Under the pieces are notes generated by a model that was given only the letters and a program-made list of their open reading frames with translations, searched no databases and had not been told where the DNA came from. Below, piece after piece: positions 1-12,496 of a stretch of DNA of 64,000 nucleotides; within the stretch, counting starts at the first letter, position 1, and every line of letters starts with the position of its first letter. The stretch comes from Vicugna pacos. Its lineage: Eukaryota; Chordata; Mammalia; Artiodactyla; Camelidae. The stretch is from the NCBI RefSeq assembly GCF_048564905.1, contig NC_133018.1:3596001-3660000 (forward strand), written 5' to 3'. The position numbers and the translations under genes were made by a program.

Positions 1-3000
1 TGTCTGAGCTGTCGTTGGACAGCAAAGAAATGTCACTAAAATACACAGAGAAAGGAAAAAAAAAAAAACAAAACACCCCGATCATGCTCTAAGAGTTTAT
101 GATTAGAACAATCTTAGGCTTTGCCAAATCTGGTTTTCTCTCCCAACACAGTTTTCTAAGTTGGCAGGTAACCTGGGACCAGCACTTTTCATCTCAGCAG
201 CAGGATGATTTGGTCATGGCTGTATTTAAGGTGGACATGTAACCTTTTGGACATCAAATTACTAGAATAGCAGTGTAAATTCAACCCTTGTTTGTTTCTA
301 TTTTCTTTTTTTGTTTGTTTTGTGTTTTTTAAAATATTTTTTATTGAGTTATAGTCATTTTACAATGTTGTGTCAAATTTCAGTGTAGAGAGCAATGTTT
401 TAGTTTGCATGAACATACATATATTCATTGTCACATTTTTTTCTTTGCTGTGAGCTACCACAAGATCTTGTATATATTTCCCTGTGCTATAGAGTATAAT
501 CTTGTTAATCTATTCTACATAGTCCTGTCAGTATCTATACATTTAGAACTCCCAGTCTTACCCTTCACACCCCCAACACCCAGCAACCACAAGTTTGTAT
601 TCTATGTCTATGAGTCCGTTTCTGTTTTGTATTAATGTTCTTTTTTTTTCTTTGTATATTCCATATAAGAGAGGTGTCATATTGCATTTTTCTTTCACTT
701 TCTGGCTTACTTCCCTTAGACTGACATTGTCCAGGAACATCCATGCTGCTGCAAATGGCTATATGTTGTTGTGTTTTATGGCTGAATACTACTCCAGTGA
801 ATAAGCATACCACCTCTTCTTTATCCAGTCATCTGTTGATGGACATTTAGGCTGTTTCCATGTCTTGGCCATTGTATATACTGCTGCTATGAATATTGGG
901 GTGCAGATGTCATCCTGAAGTAGGGCTCCTTCTGGATATAAGCCCAGGAGCGGGATTCCTGGGTCATATGGTAAGTCTACTTCTAGTCATTTGAAGAATC
1001 TCCATACTGTTTTCCACAGTGGCTACACAAAACTGCATTCCCACCAGCAGTGTAGGAGGGTTCCTTTTTCTCCACAGCCTCTCCAGCATTTGTCATTTGT
1101 GGACTTTGGAATGATGGCCATTCTCAGTATGTGAAGTGATACCTCATTGCAGTTTTGATTTGCATTTCCCTGATAATTAGTGACATTAAGCATTTTTTTC
1201 ATGAAACTATTCATAATTTGCATTCCTTCCTTGGAGAATTGCTTGTTTAGGTCTTCTGCCCATTTTTGGATTGGGTTGTTTGTTTTTTTCTTATTAAGTC
1301 GTATGTGCTACTTATATATTCTGGAGATCAAGCCTTTGTCAGTTTCATTTGCAAAAATATTCTCCCATTCTGTAGGTTGTCATTTTGTTTTACTTATGGT
1401 TTCCTTTGCTGTGCAGAAGCTTGTAAGTTTCATCAGGTCCCATTTCTTTATTCTTGCTTTTACTTCTGTTACTTGGCTACAGTGCCCTAGGAGAACATTT
1501 TTGAGATGTATATGAGATAATGTTTTGTCTGTATTTTCTTCTAGGAGGTTTATTGTATCTTGTCTTATGGTTAAGTCTTTGATCCATTTCGAGTTGATTT
1601 TTGTCTATGGGGTAAGGGAGTGTTCTAGCTTCATTGCTTTATATGCTGCTGTCCAGTTTTGCCAACACCATTTGCTGCGGAGACTGTCTTAATTCCTTTG
1701 TATATTCTTGCCTTCTTTGTCAAAGTGTAGTTGACCAAAATATTGTGGGTTCATTTTTGGGCTCTCTATTCTGTTCCGTTGGTCCATATGTCTATTTTTG
1801 TACCAGTACCATGTTGTTTTAATTACTGTAGCTCTATAGTATTGTCTGAAGTCTGGCAGTGTTATGCCTCCAGCCTCTTTTTTTTTTTCAGTCATGCTTT
1901 GGTAATTCTAGGTCTTTTGTGGTTCCATATAAATTTTATTATAATTTGTTCTCATTCTGTGAAGTATGTCCTGGGTAATTTGATAGGGATTGTAGTAAAT
2001 CTGTAGATTGCCTTGGACAGTGTGACCATTTTAACAATATTGATTCTTCCAATCCAGGAGCATGGGATATCTTTCCATTTCTTCAAATCTTCTTCAATTT
2101 CCTTCATCAATGGTTTATAGTTTCCTGTGCAAAATACTTTTACCTCCTTGGTTAGATTTATTCCTAGGTATTTTATTACTTTGGGTGCTATTTTAATGGG
2201 GATTGTTTCTTTACTTTCTTTTTGCTGTTGATTCATTGTTAGTGTAAAGAAATGCAACTGATTTTTGAATGTTAATCTTATAACCTGCTAGCTTCCTGAA
2301 TTCTTCAATCAGCTTTAGTAGTATTTGTGTGGACCTCTTAGGGTTTTCTATATATAGTATCATGTCATCGGCATATAGTAACACTTTCACCTCTTCTTTT
2401 CCAATTTGGATCCCTTTTATTTCTCTCTCTTGTCTGATTGCTGTGGCTAGGACTTCCAAGACTATGTTGAATAGGAGTGGTGATAGTGTACAGCCTTGTC
2501 TTGTCTGAGATTTTAGTGTGAAGATTTTTAGGTTTTCACCATTCAGTTCTATGCTGGCTGTAGGCTTGTCGTATATAGCTTTTACTATGTTGAGATATGT
2601 TCCCTCTATACTCACTTTGGTGTTGAATTTTATCAGATGCTTTTTCTGCATCTATTGAGATGGTCATGTGGTTTTTGTCCTTTCTCTTGTTGATTTGGTG
2701 GATTCCATTGATTGACTTGCATATGTTGAACCACCCTTGTGTCCCTGGGATGAACCCCACTTAATTATGATGTGTAATCTTTTTTATGTGCTTTTAGATA
2801 CTATTTGCTAACATTCTGGTAAGGATTTATCGTCAGTGATATTGGTTTGTAATTCTCATTTTTTGGTGTTTCTTTGCCTGGTTTTGGTATCAGGGTGATG
2901 GTGGCGTCATAGAATGAGTTTTGGAATATTCCCTCCTTTTCAGTCTTCTGGAAGGGTTTGAAAAGGACTGGTATGAGTTCTTCTTTGTATGTTTGGTAGA

Positions 3001-4379
3001 ACTCCCCAGTGTAGCCGACCAGTCATGCACTTTTATTTGTAGGGAGATTTGTATTGCTAATTCGATTTCATTTCTAGTGATCGATTGTTCAAGTGGTCAG
3101 TTTCATCTTAGTTCAGTCTTGGTGGCCTGTATGTTTCTTCTCGGTTATCCATTTTGGTTCCATATAGTTTTTCATAATATTCTCGTATGCTATTCTGTAT
3201 TTCTATGTTATTTGTTGTAATTTCTCCATTTTCTTTTCTTATTTTGCTTACTTGTGGTCTCCATTTTTTCTTCTTTGTTAATTTGTCCAATGGTTTGTCG
3301 ACTTTATTTACTTTTTCAAAAAACCAGCTTTTGCTTCGATTGATTTTTCTATCGTTTTCTTAATCTCTATCTAATTTATTTCCTCCCTAGTCTCTATTGT
3401 TTCCTTCTTTCTGCTGCCTTTTGGATTTTTTTGCTCTTCTGTTTCTAATTCTTTTAGCTGGTGAGTTAGATTTTTTATTTGACATTGTTGTTTTCTGAGG
3501 AAGATCTGTATCACTATTAATTTCCCTGTTAACACTGCCTTTGGTGCATCCCATAAATTTTGTGTGGTTGTGTTTTAACTTTTATTTCTCTCTAGGTATT
3601 TTTTAATTTCAGCTTTTATTTCATCATTGACCATTGGTTTTTTAATAGCATGTTTTCTAATCTCCATACTTTCCTTTTTTCTCCTTTGTTTCTCTGTAGT
3701 TGATTTCTTGTTTCATGGTGTTGTGATCAGTAAAGATACTTGAGATAATTTCTATCTTCTTGAAATTGTTCCAGCTTCTTTTGTGCCCAAGTACATGATC
3801 AATCCTAGAAAATGTTCCTTGTGCACTTGAGAAGAATGTATATCTTATTTTTGGGGGTGTGTATTGCTCTTAAAATATCTACCAACTCTAATTTTTCTAT
3901 TGTATCATTTAATTTCTCTGTTGCCTTATTTATCTTCTGTCTGGAAGATCTGTCTATTCATGTTAATATGGTGTTAAAATCTCTCACAATGATATTAGTC
4001 TCATCAGTTTGCCCCTTTATCTCTCTTAGTCATTGTTTTAATTAGTTAGGTGCTCCGATCTTGGGTGCATATATATTAATGAGTGTAATATTCTCATCTT
4101 TTATTACTCTTTTAATCATTATAAGATGCCCTTCTTTATTTTTCTTTATGTGCATTATGTTAATGCCTATTTTGTCTGAAATGAGTACTGCTACACCTGC
4201 TTTTTTGGCTTTACCATTTGCATGGAATATCCTTTTCCATCCTTTCACTCTCAATCTATATGTGTCCTTCTCACTTAAGTGGGTCTCTTGTATGCAGCTT
4301 ATAGAAGGTTCTTGCTTTATTAACGAGCCTGCCACTCTACATCTTTTTATTGGAGCATTTGAAACAATGTTTCTGATTT
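1..4379. repeat. Left copy of a segmental duplication (L1 plus flank)
   Basis: This stretch matches 59,625-64,000 at a nearly constant offset of about 59,618-59,621 bases. The match includes roughly 290 bases outside the L1, so it reflects duplication of a larger block, not two independent L1 insertions. In a 146-codon part of the L1 reverse transcriptase the two copies differ at four residues. The homology runs off both window edges, so the true size is unknown. Confidence 0.9.
293..4379 (-). mobile_element. 5'-truncated L1 (LINE-1), defective ORF2 and 3' UTR
   Basis: A LINE-1 lies on the minus strand with its A-tail (T-rich on the plus strand) at about 300-340. Its 5' truncation is near 4,367, close to the start of ORF2. 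Endonuclease sequence (CIQETHL, then GWKRIFHANGKAKKAGVAV) is at 4,042-4,335. Reverse transcriptase ([12 protein letters not shown], then YADD at 2,364-2,375) lies at about 2,211-2,760, and the C-terminal part at about 1,690-2,257. ORF1 and the 5' UTR are absent. ORF2 is broken into several frames with stops, so the element is immobile. An imperfect repeat, TGTTTCTATTT at 293-303 and TGTTTCTGATTT at 4,368-4,379, may be the target-site duplication. The 3' UTR resembles the young artiodactyl/camelid L1 type; that family assignment is from memory. Confidence 0.9.
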
Positions 4380-4380
4380 A

Positions 4381-5400
4381 AAGAAAAGAAACAGCCAGCA
4401 TTGTATTAAGTTGATCATCTAAAGAAACATCTTCAACGTCATAAAGGATGTCTCACAAAACTTATAGCAAAATTCCCACTTAAAGGTAAAACTGCTTTAA
4501 ATGCCAGGGTTCCCATACTTACTTTCCACTAGTCAAGATATTCCACAGATTTGAGCTAATGAAATGAGATGAGGGGGAACGAGTGTTAGGAATAATGAGA
4601 TAAAGTTGCTCTTTGATGATGATGGCTTAGTGTACTTAAGTAAAATTATCCCAAGACACTCAGTAGGAGGAGTATTGGAAATAATATGAGTGTTAAGAAA
4701 AATGACCATACAAGGACGATAAGGGAAAGTCAGGTTTCCTCTGACACAGGTTATAACTACCCAGGATAGGAAACTGGTGAAAGATTTACAAGTTCAATAT
4801 AAATTCTCTTAAAACCCCTAGGAATAAACTTAACACAAAATGTGTAACATTCCCATGGACAAAACATAATGCACCTTGACTGAGGGACACAATAGAGAAA
4901 GACATCAATTCTCCTCAAAGGGTGCATCTATTCTATGAAATTACTAACACAGCACCAAAGGGATAATTCTAAAAAATTAGTAAACAGATTCTAAAGTCGA
5001 ACAGTGACAATAATGACAGACAACAGATGCAAATATTTTCAATCAGTAATAATGACAGGGTCGTTCTCTGCCAAGTACTGAAATAAACTGTGAAGCAAAC
5101 ATCATTTAAATGGGGTAGGACGGCCATAGGAACTGATCATTAGATCAACAGAACCACAGAGAGGATGTGATATGTCATTGATTTAGGATTTGATAAAAAC
5201 TGTGTTTATTTTCAACAAATCCACGATGATTATCGCTTCGTTTGGAAAATATATAAGGTTATATTCCTGCCTATGCAAACGTGAATTCCAGGCAGAGATA
5301 AAACACAGCAGAGCAATGACAGTGTCAGAATAAAAGAGGAAAGAAAATCGAAAGAAAGATGCCTTTCCTGTGTTTGCCACAGATCACAGAAACAGCCAAC
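4381..5400. other. Intergenic, AT-rich, nothing recognised
   Basis: No V exon, RSS, octamer or credible open frame is visible here. The sequence is AT-rich and looks like decayed repeat material, but I cannot assign a family. Confidence 0.5.
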
Positions 5401-6330
5401 CTGATATGTGAAAATTCAAAAGGCTTTATGATGAAGACTTCAACAAGAAAGGCATAAAACAGACCAGGGAATAATATTTGTGCCACACATTCTTAAAGAG
5501 GGGTTATATCCCTAATGGATAAAGAGTTTCTATCAAAATTAAAGAAAATACAACCAATTGAATGAAAAAAAAAAGGCAAAATTATGACCGGTTAATTCAC
5601 AGAAGAAATAAAATCACCAATAAAAAATATGAAAGGATAATAAGTTTCATGAATGATCAAACAAATAAACAACATACATATTTGTCCTCATTTTTGCCCA
5701 TCAAATGCGCAAAATAACAAAAGGATCAGCCCTGCCACAGTGTTGGCAAGGATGGAGAGGAGCAGGCACCGTCATTCCCTCTAGTGAGTGGAAGCTGGAG
5801 CAGACTTTTGGGAGGACCACTGGTGCCACGTGTGAACATTTTAAAGCGTGTTCTCCGTGACCCAGCAATCCCACTGTTAGGCATCGTTCCTATGGAGACA
5901 CTTAAGTGCACTTCACACACGTACAAAGCACATGCACATATGTGACAGTTTCCACTGTAGCATCAGTTCTAATTCATATTTTTAAATGGAAACAACTTAA
6001 ATGTCCATTACTTGGGAATGACTAGAGACATGCTGGTTCACCCAAACTGTGAAGTCTGACAAAGCCATGATGAAATTCTTATGGACTGATGCAGAAAATG
6101 TCAACAGATTGTTTGAAAAGCTAACTGCAGGCTACTGTACAGAGTATGACTCCGTGTTGGAAAAATAAAATCCCAACACGGGTAGGATGTGGGGGGATGG
6201 TAACAGGAAATGCTGTTTTATACACTTTTGTGCGTAATCTTTGTTTAAAAGCACATAGTACTCTTGTATTAAAAATTATTTCAGAAGATAAAAATGAAAT
6301 ATATTTTCTCATGAACATTTTCATAACTAT
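5400..6330 (+). mobile_element. Ancient L1 3' fragment
   Basis: Decayed text of an old L1 3' end is readable on the plus strand: a 'ttggcaaggatggagaggagc' type segment near 5,740, 'cccagcaatcccactgttagg' near 5,862, and 'aaatgtccattacttgggaatg' near 5,998. It is far more diverged than the L1 at 293-4,379 and points the opposite way. Limits are approximate. Confidence 0.6.
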
Positions 6331-7284
6331 AGAAAAATAAAGCAAAAATTAACACTAGGTGGATCCCCACCTGCCAGAGACACGCTGCTAAAATTTTTCT
6401 ATACTTTCTGAATGTCTTTTGAAAATGCACACGTAATTTAAATACCCAATTACAGAAACATAATTTCGGAGGTTTGTGTAAGAGTCCATGTGTATTTAGC
6501 CCACACTTCCTGCTGGGTATTTGGGTTATTTCCATTTTTCTCCCATCCTTAATAATGTTGAATTTCCGTTCTGGAGGCCTCTGGTTATGTCTTTGCAAAT
6601 TACACAGTTTAAGCAAATATGCTTTAAAAAAATGACTTCCTGCATTTTGCAAAAAAAATGTATATTTTCGACTTGTATAGACAGTCCGGGTCAGTGCCTG
6701 TTCCTCCCGTCAGCCCTTGGGCACCTCCACTTCACATCCCCTTGTTGAGTCCATCGGAGATCTTGGTACCTGGTCACCGTGGACCAGCCACTCCTCCATC
6801 CTCTAATCTGGCCTCACACCAGTCTCCGATCTGCTGCCACAACACGGATATGATTCTGAGAGTCCCCGACTTAAATTCCTCCATGACACCTGGACCCCAG
6901 CATAAAGGACCCCCGAGGCCTTTGCGAATCTCACAAAACTGGATGCTCCCTGCCGACCTGTGCACTCCACTCTCCTCCTCAGCCCATGCAGCTCCCTTCA
7001 CCTGGAGCTCCCATCACAGGTCACAGCCCTGGGTCTGCAAGACCATCTCGGCACCCCCCTCCCATCTTACTCTTCCTAAAATGGTCCAATGATCCTGTGA
7101 CTGGACCAGCCCCCCTTGGGACAGGCCTGGACCCAGGAAACATTTAAGAGCCGTGCTGAGGAGCTGAGCTCCGTGGGGGAATCTGAGCCCAGCCTTGGCT
7201 GCCTTCTCTGGATGCCTTGCAGACCGGCCACTCTCTTGGATCATTTTCTTAAAACAGAGGACACAATGGTGACTGTTGACTCTT

Positions 7285-7395
7285 GGCATCTTACAGTCCT
7301 GGGTCTGCGCCCACGTGCTATGTGACGTTGGGCAGGTCGCCTCACCTCTCTGGGCCTCTATTCCTGTCTGAAAGATGGGGATGAAAGCAGGATCT
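7285..7395 (+). mobile_element. MIR-like SINE remnant
   Basis: The core reads 'tgctatgtgacgttgggcag' followed by 'cctcacctctctgggcctct', the typical MIR text 'tgtgaccttgggcaagtcac...ctctgggcctcag'. It is ancient and partial. Confidence 0.6.
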
Positions 7396-8589
7396 GCATT
7401 GTGGGGCTGCTGCCCCAAAAAGAATCAGTGCCTGCTGGGGAGGTCCTGGCCCTGCCTCCCTGCTTCTCACGTGCTCAGAGGACTGGTGCGGGGCAAGTGA
7501 GGCACTGGGCTTGGGGGCCAAATTTAAGGGCTGCCCCCAAAACTCAGTCATTGAAATAAATAATCTTTCAAATCAATGTTAAAAAATAAAAATCAATGCA
7601 AACAAATCCACACTTGACAAAATACCAACACTTTAAAGAGAGCCAGTGTCTGCTCAGGCCCCTTCTCTCCCGCTGACTTCCTTTCTCACTGCTCTCCCCT
7701 CTGGTCATCCATCCCTGGATGTCCTCAAAGGAAACCCCTCTCCCCCTGCACCATGGCTCGTTCTTCCCCTTACCTTTATCCCAGGCGCTGCAGGCTGGAT
7801 GAACTCCGTGCCAAGACCTGGCTCGCCATGGTGCTGCTGATGGGGGCAGCCGGCCAGGGGCAAACAACAGGCCAGCAGTGTTACAGGCCAGTGCTGCCTG
7901 GCGCTGGGGTCTGCCCCCTGGAGATCTTATGGCCCAGCTGGCCTGTCCTGGCCTCTTTGGCCCTCAGAATTAAAGGCAACTCCAGCCCAGCTGGAGGGAG
8001 GCCAGCAAGTGATGGTGGTTTCTCTTGCCAACAGTGGCTGCCCCAGTGCGCCCCAGACGCGTGGCCCCTCCTCTGCGTGAGCTTTTTCTGTCCTGGCTCC
8101 TGGCACCCGGCCCCCTCCAGGGCCCACAGCCCTTACTCCTGGAGGTCTCTCACAGAGTGGCATGTGCTAAGTGTTCCACTGTGGTGGGGATCCAGGGCTC
8201 AATTATCACACCAAAGCCCACCCCCAGCCCTGCCCCTCAGGCCCCGGGGTCCGCACACCTGCCCCGCTGATGTCTTTGTTCCACTAGGGCATCTCCAGCT
8301 GTGGACCATCTCCGAGGGTCCCAGCCGGGCCGTGGCGGGTGGCCAAGTGCTCAACAGGACAGGAGTTGCTGAGGCCTGAGTTCAGTGGGCTGGGGCTTCT
8401 CTTGTGACCAGTCCCCCGGGCTGGATCCCTGCAGCCTCCCCTCTGGCCAGCAGAGACTGCCCTTCCTTGGCCAGGTTGGCCAATACTGGCCCGCACCCCC
8501 TGGTCAGCTCCTCACTCAGCTCCTCAGTCAGGAAGGGGTTCTGTGGGGTGGGATCCTATACCATTTGTTCAAGGAGTGATGTTGAAAGC

Positions 8590-8690
8590 CGCCAGACCTA
8601 GGTCACCTCCGGGCCTCAGTTTCCTTATCAGTAAAATGGGGGCTGTTCCTTTGCTGCAGGGAGGCCACGAGGAGTAAGGGGATCACATGT
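8590..8690 (+). mobile_element. MIR-like SINE remnant
   Basis: The phrase 'gggcctcagtttccttatca' followed by 'gtaaaatggggg' is the diagnostic MIR 3' half. The limits are approximate. Confidence 0.65.
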
Positions 8691-9904
8691 CTGCTCAGTT
8701 GGGGTCCGTTTTGAAGCCCAGGGAGGCAATATGGGACACAGTGATGCCATGATGAGAGGGTGCTGTTATCCAGCGCTGACAGCGGAGCCGCCTGCCTGAT
8801 GAACTGATTTTTCTCTACCGTTAGAAGATGAGGTCACTGATGTTCAAGAAGATTCTGAACATTCTCGATGCAACACTGTCAAGAGGCTGGGCTCTCCCAC
8901 ATCTCAAGGGCATTCTTTGAGGTTGTGGCCTCTGTCTGGGTCCCGGTGCTGTCATGCTGCTGGGGTAGGAAGGACTCAGGGCTGCAGGCTGCACATTCCT
9001 GCTTGTCACGGCCAGCACCTGCCCTCTCGCTTTCCAGTTGCTTTCCATCCCCAGGAGCTCTAATACGTCCACTCGAGTCCAGTGGTGCAGCCCTCTTGGT
9101 TTTCCATTTCAGCAATTCTGAAAGATGCCCCCTACCCCAGGCCTCCCAAAGTGACTTTCCTGGGAGGATTCTTTAAGAGTCATCTGGCCCGAGTTTTGAC
9201 TCTCCTGCTACACCTGGTGGAAATCAGTCCAGCCCCTTTCATGGGACATGGTCACAGGCCAACAGCCGGGACTTTATTTCTCTCACGGGGATGAGGACCA
9301 CTGTCTGCGGGTCTCACAAGCAAAAGCACAGGTCGCCTCTGTTTGGACCATCTTCTCAAGGATGTCTGTGGTAAAGAACAACACTGGAAAGTAAAGGCAG
9401 TGTCTCCCTCTGGAGCAAAACAAGCCGGCCGTTATCCTGCAGGCAGGATGAAATCCCAGACCGTCCACAGCTCTGGACACTGATGGAGGTGAGGGGGAGG
9501 AAGACCTGAATTCGATGGTGGTGATCGTGGTCTGACCAAACTCAAGGAGCAGCTTTGGAAGAACCCCAGGCTGCCAGGCCCCGAGCTGAGGCCTGGCCTT
9601 CACAACACACGCAGGTCCCTGGCCTTGGAGATGGGCCCGGTACTGAATAGTAACAGGGTGTGGGTGATGTAGCAGACATCATGGAGGATACGGGGGTGCC
9701 CCTGACCCAGTCCATTTTTCTCCTCACTGTAGTGCTTGGCCCACTCCAGCCTCAGGCCCAGGATCCTCACACCTTGTGGGCTGGGCAGGTCGTCTCCTCA
9801 CACACATTTCTCAAGGCCCAGAAGCTATGGTTCCCCCTGGGAAAGCCCCAGGTCTTGGGGAGAAACAGGGGCTGTCTGTAAGCTCAGTGATTCCAGATAT
9901 TCGC

Positions 9905-10060
9905 CCCTACAGCTGACCTGCATTGGGCCCCAGGGATTTCCTGGGCCCCCAGAGGCCCCTTCCATCAGTCTCACCCTCAGTGACCCACAGGCTTGGCGGG
10001 TGGATGGAGTCCGTGAACTAATGAGAAAACTGCCCCCCTTCTGCCCTGCTCCATGTGAGA
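9905..10060 (-). pseudogene. Relic of an IGLV3-type leader intron without V exon
   Basis: About 150 bases match the leader intron of V4 (25,445-25,590) and V7 (37,212-37,350). They share 'gacctgcattg(a/g)gccccag', 'cctgggcccccagaggcccc' and 'ggcttggc.ggtggatggagtc'. I see no V exon at lower coordinates where one is expected and no leader exon at higher coordinates. It is probably the remains of a deleted V gene, or a fragment left by an old duplication break. Confidence 0.6.
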
Positions 10061-10439
10061 CCTTGGTCACACATGAGCATCAGAGTCTGAGTCAGAATCC
10101 TGCCTTGCCAAGCGCACCTGACCTTTTTGGAGGCATTAAGAAGCTGCCCTCTTCTGCCTCTGCTGAGAGCTCCTGGGGCAGGTCCTAGATGCTCTCCCCT
10201 GGTGTCCCAAGTCAGCTCCGGGCCAGGGACAGTCCTATGTGCTTGAGAAAGGTTTCAGGATGACAGTGATGTGGCAGGTAAGGGGTGCTGGAGAGAATGA
10301 GGTCCCGGGACCCGGGCAAGAGATATAGGCAAATTCTACCAGAACCAGGTCTGAGAGACATGCAGCCATAATTTTTCTTCAACCTTAAAGGTAACAGTGG
10401 AGGAAGAAGATTTTATGTCAGGGTGATAACCCTCACACA

Positions 10440-11555
10440 CACACACACTGAAGACCCAAATGGAGGGACAGACATCAGACCAGCAGTCCCAGAGGTGGAG
10501 CTGGAGGGAGGGTCACCCCCAAAGGCGCCTGGGGCAGCTATGGGAATGACTGAGCTGCTGACTGCTGCTGTGGTGGGATGCTTACATCTCTACATGCATT
10601 TGTAAATACTCACGAAGTGTTTCTAAATGTTGTGATTTTTAGTGTATGTAATTTAAAACTTAGTAAAGAAGAAAAAGTGGAAGAAGTTTCCAAGGAGCCA
10701 AGTCTCACTTAGAGATTGTGAACAAGTCTTGAGAAAGCAGAGGACACTCTCCCCAGAACAGGGACGGAGGGAGCAGGTGTGGGCAGAGAGGGACCCTAGC
10801 TTCGAGGCTGTCCTCGCCAGCCCACCCTGGCCATCCTCTTTGGCCAAGCCTCTGTGCAGGCAGCCCCCTCCCTGGCTGGTCACTAAATAAGCACAGATGG
10901 AACAGTCTTCACTGTCCCCCTTCTCCGTCTGTGTCCCATTCCCTGCACTCTGTCCCTTTGTCTGTCCATCAGACACTTCTGCAGACTTTCTTCCAGTCTG
11001 AACATCACATGTCCTGGGGGTGTGTAGGTAGAGGGACCATCATGGTGGTGGGTTTGTTCCCTGCAGTTTTCCTGGCTGCTTCCCTCCAGTGTAAGGGGGC
11101 AGGACCTGCCCCATGAGGGGGACCTGCAGGGGCATGTTTGGGACAAAGTGACTGCAAACCCTAGGAGAGAACAACCCTTTCCTGGAGTGGGGGGATGGGA
11201 TGGGCTGGTCCTGTGTCCCCTGAGAGTCCAGTCAGACTCGGGTGACAGAGGTCCCTGCTGGACTGAACCCTAGGATCCTCTCTACTCATGCTCCCGTCCC
11301 CTGTCCATCCTCCCCCGGGAGACCAGTGACCCTTCCCCTCCTGCCCCAGTGGACCCATCCAGAACACAGGCAGCTCCTGGACTCCCCCTGTCAGCCCCCA
11401 TCACTGGGGGCCCTGCTGAGGTTCAAGATCCAGCCCTGAAATCAAACCCGATCCCAGTCAAGTCAGGGCAAAGGATAAGGGTTATTGTTAAACTGAGCTA
11501 ATCAATGTGGACTCAGAGGTCCAGGTGTGCATGAAAGGTGCTGGCTGTTGAATGG
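10440..11555. repeat. Old duplicated block (copy at 14,600-15,570)
   Basis: This block aligns with 14,600-15,570 at an offset of about 4.15 kb. Shared segments include 'gcttacatctctacatgcat', 'ctctccccagaacaggga' and 'tcactgggggccctgctgag'. Divergence is clear, with small gaps. Each copy lies downstream (in V orientation) of a V gene, V1 and V2 respectively. This suggests an old cassette duplication after which the V genes came to belong to different subgroups. Confidence 0.75.
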
Positions 11556-11639
11556 CTCAGATGAGCGGACAGATTCTGAGGTCGAATGCTGGATAATCCA
11601 GTGACCACTTAAGGAAATGCCGAGGTAATTACCCTGGTA

Positions 11640-11860
11640 AGATGTGTCTCTCTGTTTGTTCTTCCATTCAGAACCTCTGTCCCCTATTCATATCCTGTTC
11701 AGCCAACCCCAGGACACACTGGTCCAGCCAGGCCATGTTTCACCCGTGATCCACTGTGTGCAGAGCTGCTTGGGGGCAAGTTAAGGGCAGCCTGGAAGAC
11801 TCAGACCTGGCGTACCCGGGCCAGACCTACTACTGCTTGTCCACAGGCCTCCTGGGGCTG
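11640..11860. repeat. V1 3' flank, similar to V3 3' flank
   Basis: This flank resembles 20,570-20,790, downstream of V3, including 'acac(t/a)ctggtccagcca'-like and 'gtgcagagctgc'-like segments. It indicates that V1 and V3 share an ancestral gene cassette. Confidence 0.5.
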
Positions 11861-11885
11861 GAGGAGAGGGTGACACAGATGGAGG

Positions 11886-11924
11886 GGTTTGTGTCCCACT
11901 TCCCCATCTGCCTGTGTCACTGTG
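11886..11924 (-). other. 23-RSS of V1
   Basis: The consensus heptamer CACAGTG (11,918-11,924, reverse strand) abuts the V exon. After a 23-bp spacer comes the nonamer ACACAAACC, 8 of 9 to consensus. This is the standard V-lambda signal for RAG joining to a 12-RSS J-lambda. Confidence 0.9.
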
Positions 11925-12402
11925 AGCATTAGCACTACTGCTTCCTGACTGACAGTAATACTCAGCCTCGTCCTCAGCCTGGGCCCCGCTGATGGTCAGG
12001 GTGGCTGTGCTCCCAGAGCTGGAGCCAGAGAAGCGCTCAGGGATCCCTGAGGGCCTATTATTATTTCCATAGATGACCAGCACAGGGGCCTGGCCTGGCT
12101 TCTGCTGGTACCAGTGAGCAAAATAGCCCCCTTGGCAGGTGATCCTGGCCGTCTGTCCCAAAGACACGGACACCGTGGAGGGCTGAGTCAGTGCAGAAGA
12201 GGCCACATAACCTGCAGGAGAGGAGAGGACAGTGAGGGTGAGGACCAGGGTCTCATTCCTTAGGACCATGCACCCTTCAGCATCCCATTGCTGAGCTGAT
12301 GTTGAGGGCCCAGCTGATCCTTGGGTACCCTGGGGGCTGAGCCCTGGGGGCAGCACCTGTGCAGAGAGAAAGGAGCGGGAGCAGGAGGGGGTTCCAGGCC
12401 AT
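11925..12402 (-). CDS. IGLV3: V1: IGLV3 variable gene, intact, short CDR1
   Basis: Germline V segment for the lambda light chain N-terminal domain; it becomes a coding gene only after joining to J and C lambda. The leader exon (12,402-12,357) encodes [15 protein letters not shown], a hydrophobic signal peptide, with donor G|GTGCTG. The V exon is 12,211-11,925 with acceptor CTGCAG|GT. Mature protein starts at [11 protein letters not shown]; it has Cys23 in ITCQGG, Trp in [25 protein letters not shown] and the second Cys in EAEYYC. No stop or frameshift is seen. CDR1 reads only YF between CQGG and AHW, where sister genes have about six residues (SIESYA in V5), an in-frame loss of 12 bases. EAEYYC replaces the usual EADYYC. 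Promoter octamer and RSS are good. Likely functional; the short CDR1 is the unusual point. Confidence 0.9.
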
Positions 12403-12488
12403 GGTGGAGGCACCCTGAACTCTGCCTCTGAGCCCACAGCTGGGGGTGGGGTCTCAAGGCCTCTCTTATCCTCAGAAGGGACATCCTT

Positions 12489-12496
12489 ATGCAAAT
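12489..12496 (-). promoter_or_regulatory. V1 promoter octamer ATTTGCAT
   Basis: A perfect octamer in the light-chain orientation lies 87 bases before the V1 ATG. A TATA-like GATAAGAG sits between them (about 12,463-12,470). It is the Oct-1/Oct-2 binding element of Ig V promoters. Confidence 0.88.

Larger units (their letters stand above)
6340..9890. other. Intergenic, GC-richer, no V gene
   Basis: No V exon, leader or RSS was found. Open frames up to about 200 codons exist (for example 7,753-8,379), but their composition is repetitive and they carry no domain I recognise, so I treat them as chance. Two MIR-like remnants lie inside. Confidence 0.5.

Noticed and set aside
7753-8379. A 208-codon plus-strand open frame
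   Set aside because: GC-rich sequence with no domain, no splice or promoter evidence, and overlapping open frames on the other strand. Looks like chance.
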